32,541 nt of DNA, taken from the NCBI GenBank assembly GCA_026421165.1, contig JAPKCQ010000009.1:1-32541 (forward strand), given 5' to 3'. Position numbers and translations under genes: made by a program. Below the pieces are notes generated by a model. It saw only the letters and a list, made by a program, of their open reading frames with translations, searched no databases and was not told the DNA's origin. Source of the DNA: Lewinella sp. Lineage in GTDB: Bacteria > Bacteroidota > Bacteroidia > Chitinophagales > Saprospiraceae. Positions 26,812 through 32,541 of the stretch are shown in pieces. The stretch's first letter is position 1; the number at the start of each line of letters is the position of its first letter.

Positions 26812-26831
26812 GACTATGGTACTACATTGCG

Positions 26832-28667
26832 CTAATATTTCCACTCATTATTCTTCACATCGTCCTCAAACATGCGGCCAGTCGGGTTGATCATGACGGA
26901 CTTAACGTCGTCCTTCGGCATCTCTATGGTGAAGGTGTAGGTCGGGTAAGCCCAGCCCCAGTCTTTCAGGATGTTCCAGCTTTTGGCGTAGGAAGGCTGC
27001 GCTTTTACACCACGCATGATCTGCGGCGCGATGTAGAACCAGCGCTCATCGCCATTCTTCATCGTTACCAAAACCTCCAGGGGCATGGGCATACGGCCGA
27101 TCTTTTCCAGGGTGATGTCAGTTGACTTTCCCTTACCGCTTTCCACTTCCTTCACCGCGTAATCGGCGTAGTTGACGGAATTAACCCAGTACTCATTGTA
27201 CCAATCGAGCTCCAGTCCGGATTCTTTTTCCGCGATGCGGATAAAGTCGTTAGGGTTCGGGTGCTTGAAGGCCCAGTCGTTGAAGTAACGGAGCATGATG
27301 CGCTGGTGAACGTCTTCGCCGACAATATAGCGGAGCTGCTCCTGGTAAACGGAACCGTTTGTGTAGGCGGCAACGCCGTAAGCAGCGTTGGTCGCGTAGT
27401 GATCGGCGTGGGTGCTCAACGCTTCCTGCTTGCCGCTGGTGCGGAAATTGCGCAGACCTGCGTAGGTGCGGGCGTAAGGGTTTTCGGCAACGTCGCCACC
27501 GATGAGGCCTTCTTTACGGAGGTGGTTCATTATATCGGCGCTGGCCCAGCTGGTGAAACCTTCGTCCATCCATGGGTGCAGGGCTTCATTGGTGCCGAGC
27601 AGGTGCTGGTACCAGCTGTGCATTAGTTCATGGACAGATACGCCGACCAGGCTGGGGAAGCTACGCTCACCGGTAATCAGGGTGCTCATCGGGTATTCCA
27701 TACCTCCGTCGCCGCCCTGAATGAAGCTGTACTGCTCGTAGGGGTATTGGCCGTAGTGGGCGTTGATGAAGTCGAAGGCCTCGTCCAACACCTTGGGCAA
27801 GTTTTTCCAGTTGGTGCTGGTTTTTTCACCTTCTTGGTAGAAGAAGTTCATCGTCATGCCGTCGGCCCGTTTTAGGCTGGTGTGGCGGTAGTTGGGGTCG
27901 GCTGCCCACATGAAGTCGCCTACTTTAGGTGCCTTGAAGTGGTAGGTTATTTTCTTCGTGCGCTTCTCTGGTTCAGGCCCGTAGCCGTAGCCGATCTCTT
28001 CCGGGTTCTGGAGGTAGCCGGTGCCGCCGATGACGTAGTTGCGGTCGATGGTGATCTTCACGTCGAAGTCGCTCCAGATGTGGTAAAACTCACGGCCAAC
28101 GTAGGGGTCGGCGTGCCAGCCCTGGTAGTCGTATTCGGCCATTTTAGGGTACCACTGGGCCATGCTGTACTCGATACCTTCAGCGTTGTCGCGGCCATTG
28201 CGGCGGATCTGTAGGGGCACCTGGGCGTCCCATTCCAGCTTGAAGGTGGTGGAGGTGCCGGGCATTATTGGGTTGGTCAGTACCACTTCCATCACCGTTC
28301 CTTCTACGGTGTAGGCCTGGGGTGTACCATCGCGCAGTAGCGCTTCGGGCTTGATGTAGCCGATCTCATCGTCCTTCAGCTGACTGATACGGTCACCTAC
28401 GCGGCGGTCGGCATCGGGCAGGTTCAGGTTACGCACGTCCATCATGCTTCCTGGCTGGAAGGCGTTGAAGTAGAGGTGGTAGAATACGCGGTGCAGCGTA
28501 TCGGGGGAGTTGTTATAGTACGTCAGTATCTGCTTGCCGGTGTACTGGTTTTTCTTGACGTCCATGTCGATTTCCATCGCGTATTCGGCGCGTTGCTGCC
28601 AGCGGTCGGGCTGGGCGGATAGGCTTACGGTGGCAAGGAGAATGGCTAAGAGGAGTAGGTTACGCAT
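26832..28667 (-). CDS. M1 family zinc metallopeptidase (aminopeptidase N-like)
   Basis: 'GGMEYPMSTLITG', HExxH-(18)-E in 'HELMHSWYQHLLGTNEALHPWMDEGF', signal peptide. Confidence 0.9.
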   Translation of the reverse strand: MRNLLLLAILLATVSLSAQPDRWQQRAEYAMEIDMDVKKNQYTGKQILTYYNNSPDTLHRVFYHLYFNAFQPGSMMDVRNLNLPDADRRVGDRISQLKDDEIGYIKPEALLRDGTPQAYTVEGTVMEVVLTNPIMPGTSTTFKLEWDAQVPLQIRRNGRDNAEGIEYSMAQWYPKMAEYDYQGWHADPYVGREFYHIWSDFDVKITIDRNYVIGGTGYLQNPEEIGYGYGPEPEKRTKKITYHFKAPKVGDFMWAADPNYRHTSLKRADGMTMNFFYQEGEKTSTNWKNLPKVLDEAFDFINAHYGQYPYEQYSFIQGGDGGMEYPMSTLITGERSFPSLVGVSVHELMHSWYQHLLGTNEALHPWMDEGFTSWASADIMNHLRKEGLIGGDVAENPYARTYAGLRNFRTSGKQEALSTHADHYATNAAYGVAAYTNGSVYQEQLRYIVGEDVHQRIMLRYFNDWAFKHPNPNDFIRIAEKESGLELDWYNEYWVNSVNYADYAVKEVESGKGKSTDITLEKIGRMPMPLEVLVTMKNGDERWFYIAPQIMRGVKAQPSYAKSWNILKDWGWAYPTYTFTIEMPKDDVKSVMINPTGRMFEDDVKNNEWKY

Positions 28668-28822
28668 GTTGGAGTGGTTGGTCTTTTTGATAAGGCTTAA
28701 ACGAGCTTAATGTGGGCTATTAGTGTCCAGCTTTAACCGGATGGTAAGGTTTTTTAGGCGCGGACGCGGGTGCAAAGAAAGTTGCGGGAGAGGGGCTTGG
28801 GGTACAGCCCCTCGTCCGTAGA

Positions 28823-29941
28823 CTACTGCCCGGAGGCAACCTCATTAATAATAGCCCACGCATTGCCCAGGTTCTTATCAATATCCTCTCCTGAAACCTG
28901 AGTGCCGATGTTATCCGGGAAACCGTAGAGGTAGGCGTTAGCCTCAGCGAAAGACTCGCAGGGAAACTCAAACCAGCCGTTCGTCAGGATTTCCTGCATC
29001 GGTTCATCGTAGAAGTGGTTGATGAGCCGGGTGCCGAGCTGGCGGTTGGCGCTGTTGGCCGGCATGGTGATGCAGGTCATATTGAAAAAGTTGATGTCCG
29101 TCGCTTCGGTATGTGGGAAGCGGACGCGCCAGGCCTCTGCTGCGGCGAAGTGCTGCGGGTTGCCGTTCAGGAACCAGCGTACGGCGGAGCCCAAGCTGAC
29201 GAAGGCCAGGTCGATCTCTCCGGCGAGTAGGCGCTCCATCTGCTCGTAATCAGATCCCTGTGGGCCGCCGGTGGAGCGTTCGTAAATGGTCTTTGCCCAC
29301 AATTGTGCAGCACCTGGGTTCAGGTTGGTGTAAAGGCCGGCTACCACGCCTGCAAGTCCGGAGCTATCCGGATGCGCGACGCCGATGCGGATGTTGCGGG
29401 TTGTTGCCTGAATGATGCCTTTGTAGCTGCTGGCTTCCTCGGTGGTCACGGCGTTGGGGTTATAAACGGATACCATCGTCCACCGCGTCAGTCCGGCCCA
29501 GTAGCCTTCGTTGTCGAGGTAGCGGTCGCCCACGTCACCATTGGTGAAGGCATCGACGAAGAAGGGTTGCAACGCGCCGAAGCCCTGCAGCCGTGCTGCG
29601 TCCTCGAGGGTGGGTACGATCAGCACGTCGGCATCCAGCTTGGTTCCGGCCACTGCGTCGGCGATGATATCGACCATCGACCGCACCTTTACGTCTACCT
29701 TTACGCTGTACTTTGTCTCGAAGTCGCGGATAATCTCTTTGTCCTGCGTCAGGTAGCGCCAGGTCATCAGTTTTACGGTGTTGCCCGTTGATTGGTTGAT
29801 GGCCCCGGGGCCTGCTTTGATGCCGCTGGTGTTGCGGGCTGGGGCTTTGTCGTTGCCGCAGGCGGCTACGCTCAGGATGAGGGCTAGGGCGGCTATTAGT
29901 TTTAGTAGGGACTTCATGGTTGGTTTTGTTGGGGAAGGCAA
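28823..29941 (-). CDS. Extracellular solute-binding lipoprotein, iron(III)-type (FbpA/FutA-like) ABC transporter component
   Basis: Lipobox 'LILSVAAC'; 'VKLMTWRYLTQDKEIIRDFETKYSVKVDVKVRS', 'LDADVLIVPTLEDAARLQGFGALQPF', 'NIRIGVAHPDSSGLAGVVAGL'. Substrate is inferred from overall resemblance only. Confidence 0.7.
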   Translation of the reverse strand: MPSPTKPTMKSLLKLIAALALILSVAACGNDKAPARNTSGIKAGPGAINQSTGNTVKLMTWRYLTQDKEIIRDFETKYSVKVDVKVRSMVDIIADAVAGTKLDADVLIVPTLEDAARLQGFGALQPFFVDAFTNGDVGDRYLDNEGYWAGLTRWTMVSVYNPNAVTTEEASSYKGIIQATTRNIRIGVAHPDSSGLAGVVAGLYTNLNPGAAQLWAKTIYERSTGGPQGSDYEQMERLLAGEIDLAFVSLGSAVRWFLNGNPQHFAAAEAWRVRFPHTEATDINFFNMTCITMPANSANRQLGTRLINHFYDEPMQEILTNGWFEFPCESFAEANAYLYGFPDNIGTQVSGEDIDKNLGNAWAIINEVASGQ

Positions 29942-30162
29942 AGATAGACTGTTAGACTTTTAGTACGTTAGTCTGTTGTCAGGGCATTGACAAAGGGTAG
30001 CTGATCGCTACAGGCTCTTAACCTCTACCTTCAGTATTTGATCAGCTTGATGCTCTACAATGGAGGACACGCGCTTTCCGAAAGCCGTCAATTATAGGGA
30101 ATATGAAGTGTTTGAAGTTTGTACGGCTCCTGATCGTACTTCTCTTTTTTTATAATATTTGC

Positions 30163-30612
30163 TCATAGGTCGAATCCGGGGGGGCGGTCTAAAGCCACGA
30201 CTTTTCGCTGATTTGGCAGTAAAATGGCCTTTATTAACTCTAAAATGAGCGCTTTGCCGCGTTTTCGAGTGTTGAAGACAAATGCGAAGAACGTGTGATA
30301 GATTGGTAAGTTCTTCATAGCGACTCCACAATGAGGACGTATCCATAAACGTAAAACAGACCAGATTTCTTCCTGGGTATTGATATGAACTCCGTTGATG
30401 CCGCCTCCATCATCGTCACGAGTATAATCACCACCAGAGTGACCCACTGTCTTATGCGTGTACCCCCATCGCTCAATCTTGCTGTAGACAGTATATTTCT
30501 CAGTGTTGACGACCGTACCCTGAGATACGTGATCGCAAATCTGTGCTTTGACTGTTGCTAGTTCAACGTTGCCAAATACTCTGATGACAAGCAACTCGCT
30601 ACGCTCAACCAG
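30163..30612 (-). pseudogene. Truncated ISXO2-like (IS1595-family) transposase remnant
   Basis: Frame translation 'VERSELLVIRVFGNVELATVKAQICDHVSQGTVVNTEKYTVYSKIERWGYTHKTVGHSGGDYTRDDDGGGINGVHINTQEEIWSVLRLWIRPHCGV...FFAFVFNTRKRG' matches the C-terminal half of ISXO2-like DDE domains; N-terminal zinc ribbon and first catalytic Asp region absent. Confidence 0.72.
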
Positions 30613-32332
30613 GCAATAGCCCATTCCCAAAGGGCAAAGAGTCAAACAAACTACTATCCTCCTCCTCTATCTCCGCAATGTCTTCACTCTCTACTAAAAA
30701 GAGGGCTTCCTTAGCCCGCGTAATCGCGACGTACTTAAGGTTGATCTCCTGCTCCTTCTCCCAGTCCTTCTGCTGAGGGCGGCCCATCGGCAGCTTATCG
30801 TAGTCGATGATAAAAACACGGTTTTCTTCCAGGCCCTTGGCGCGGTGGATGGTGGACAGCTTGATGGCGCCCTTCTTCGCGGAAACGTAAGCTTTGACCT
30901 TCTCCAATACCTTGCTAACCGTCGTGCATTTCTTCTGCCACAACTCCCACTTCTTGTGCAGAAACTCCAGCCGCTTTTCGAGGTATTCGTTTTCGGCTTC
31001 CAGGAAGATCTCCCGCTCTGTCGCCTTCGGGATCTTGGCCCCGTTCTGGCGGATCACCCAGCGGTTGCGCTGCAGAACGATGTCTTTCAGCGCCCCAAAG
31101 CCCCGGTAGCGACGCTTGATGGAGGCTTGGAGTTCGTCTTGTTTAAACAATACCTTAAGTTCATTGATGAACTCCCGTGCTTCGTCCTCCGCAACCTGCA
31201 CCTTAACGTCATTATCTATGAAGTCGAAAATGAGGACCAGCAATGGCGCGCGCAGGCGGCTGATTACGAGGTCTCCCGGTCGCGCCAGCTCCACCACTTC
31301 GTCAACGGTAATATTATCGACCGTACCAAATTCTTTCTTCGCTCCAACAATGTCTTCCCGGATCTCCTGCGCCAGCGCGATCACCGCTGCCGGGCAGCGG
31401 AAGCAGGTCGTCAGCGGTAACTCCGTGGCGCGGGTCATCCGCGCTACCCGGTTGAAGGATTCCACATCAGCGCCGGTAAATCCGTAGATCGATTGCTGGG
31501 GGTCGCCCACGGCCAGCACTCTACTTCCTTTCTTACCGTACTTGGCGGCTACGGCAAACTGGGCCTTGCTCAGGTCCTGGCACTCATCGATGAAAATCCA
31601 GTCAAACTTGGAAGTGGCGTTGAGCTTCCAGATGAAGGGTAGATAGATCATGTCCGTAAAGTCGATGATGTAACTACGGGCCGCCAGTTCCGTCCCTGCC
31701 GTAAGTAGTAGCCGGTGGGCGGCGTAGTAGATCTCAAGCTCCTCGTGAAAGGTCTTGCTTTTCTCCTCGTTCTGGGTGAATACGCCGAAGTGCTCCACCA
31801 GATTGACGAAGTCTTCAAACGAAGGACCGTTCAGCGTGGCCCGGTGCTTCTGGTTGATGTCCAGCAACCGCCGCTGGATTCTGAACTTCAGGTTCTTGAT
31901 GGCGAAGCTTTGCCGACCATCACCACTGTTGGCCGCCTTCGGGTTGAGGTTGTTTAGCTTGCAGAGGGTCTGGATGTGCGGCGAGAGCTTGGTCTGCAGC
32001 TCTTCGCCCCGGTAGATCGTCGCGTATTTATGCTCCCGCATCTCCAGTCGGTGGTGGTGATCGGTGTTTTCCCGTAGGATGCGTAAACCAAGGCTGTGGA
32101 TTGTCTGAACGGTCACTTTTTCCATGTCCCGCTCCCGGAACTTGCGCCCGATCTCTTTTGCGATGCTGTTGTTGAAGGCACAGAATAGCACCTTCGACGG
32201 ATCCTTCGCAAAGCGCGCGCACTCCATAATCGTTGTCGTCTTCCCCGCGCCCGCCACTGCGTCGATGATGCCGTGCCCTTCTCCGTCGCGGACGAAGTCG
32301 AAGATGCGGTCTTGTTCAGGGGTGAAGGTCAA
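30605..32332 (-). CDS. UvrD/Rep-like superfamily I DNA helicase
   Basis: 'TPEQDRIFDFVRDGEGHGIIDAVAGAGKTTTIMECARFA', 'WIFIDECQDLSKAQFAVAAKYG', 'VLAVGDPQQSIYGFTGAD', 'IKLSTIHRAKGLEENRVFIID', 'KYVAITRAKEALFLV'. Confidence 0.9.
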   Translation of the reverse strand: MTFTPEQDRIFDFVRDGEGHGIIDAVAGAGKTTTIMECARFAKDPSKVLFCAFNNSIAKEIGRKFRERDMEKVTVQTIHSLGLRILRENTDHHHRLEMREHKYATIYRGEELQTKLSPHIQTLCKLNNLNPKAANSGDGRQSFAIKNLKFRIQRRLLDINQKHRATLNGPSFEDFVNLVEHFGVFTQNEEKSKTFHEELEIYYAAHRLLLTAGTELAARSYIIDFTDMIYLPFIWKLNATSKFDWIFIDECQDLSKAQFAVAAKYGKKGSRVLAVGDPQQSIYGFTGADVESFNRVARMTRATELPLTTCFRCPAAVIALAQEIREDIVGAKKEFGTVDNITVDEVVELARPGDLVISRLRAPLLVLIFDFIDNDVKVQVAEDEAREFINELKVLFKQDELQASIKRRYRGFGALKDIVLQRNRWVIRQNGAKIPKATEREIFLEAENEYLEKRLEFLHKKWELWQKKCTTVSKVLEKVKAYVSAKKGAIKLSTIHRAKGLEENRVFIIDYDKLPMGRPQQKDWEKEQEINLKYVAITRAKEALFLVESEDIAEIEEEDSSLFDSLPFGNGLLPG

Positions 32333-32453
32333 GGTTGGTTCGTTAGTCTTTTAGTTCGTTAGATAGTTTCGTCTTTCGCCCAGGGAAGGCCGGTTTACTG
32401 CTTTTTGATGGCAAGATAGTTATTTTTATACAATTTGTAGCAATGTTGTTGGA

Positions 32454-32505
32454 TTGGGTTGAGCGCCTCTGGCGCGATTTATCGCGCCAGATGCGCGCAA
32501 CCCAA
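32454..32505. repeat. Long near-perfect hairpin/cruciform sequence
   Basis: TTGGGTTGAGCGCCTCTGGCGCGA-TTTA-TCGCGCCAGATGCGCGCAACCCAA, perfect 10-bp inner stem and outer TTGGGTTG/CAACCCAA arms. Confidence 0.85.
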
Positions 32506-32541
32506 AAAACATGTGCGCCAAGCCCCAGCAAAAAAAACATA

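Noticed and set aside
26340-26830. Possible coding gene (26523-26756 minus) or tRNA in the spacer
   Set aside because: The ORF overlaps the large palindrome and has no recognisable domain; no cloverleaf could be drawn by eye.
17178-32332. Two helicases plus an AAA+ ATPase as a candidate defence island
   Set aside because: They are 10+ kb apart, interspersed with metabolic and envelope genes, with no nuclease or methylase partners; looks like ordinary chromosomal content.

Overview
This window looks like a chromosomal segment of a Bacteroidota, probably Lewinella/Saprospirales-like. That placement is inferred from protein style, an STN-type TonB receptor with ECF sigma/FecR, and the intergenic hairpin repeats. 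Most of it is ordinary: PepSY membrane protein, FKBP-type PPIase, sulfatase, FAD amine oxidase, Tdh/Kbl threonine degradation with a divergent Lrp-type regulator, MFS permease, Pif1-like helicase with HRDC-like tail, endonuclease/exonuclease/phosphatase protein, lipoprotein, AAA+ protein, GT4 glycosyltransferase, M1 peptidase, substrate-binding lipoprotein and UvrD-like helicase. The main points for a second look are: (1) an ECF sigma / FecR / STN-TonB receptor cassette (7462-11835, minus) divergent from a 504-aa acidic lipoprotein (11994-13508, plus) made of five Cys-bounded double repeats; (2) an apparent in-frame acetate kinase-PduL phosphotransacylase fusion (13626-15440); (3) a CbxX-type AAA+ protein with both a duplicated N-terminal beta-rich module and duplicated ATPase domains; (4) decayed genes, namely a CcoI-like P-type ATPase fragment at ~19.5 kb and an ISXO2/IS1595-like transposase fragment abutting a helicase stop codon; and (5) several structured intergenic repeat families. 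No rRNA, tRNA or CRISPR array was recognised. All identifications come from reading motifs; no database search was run.
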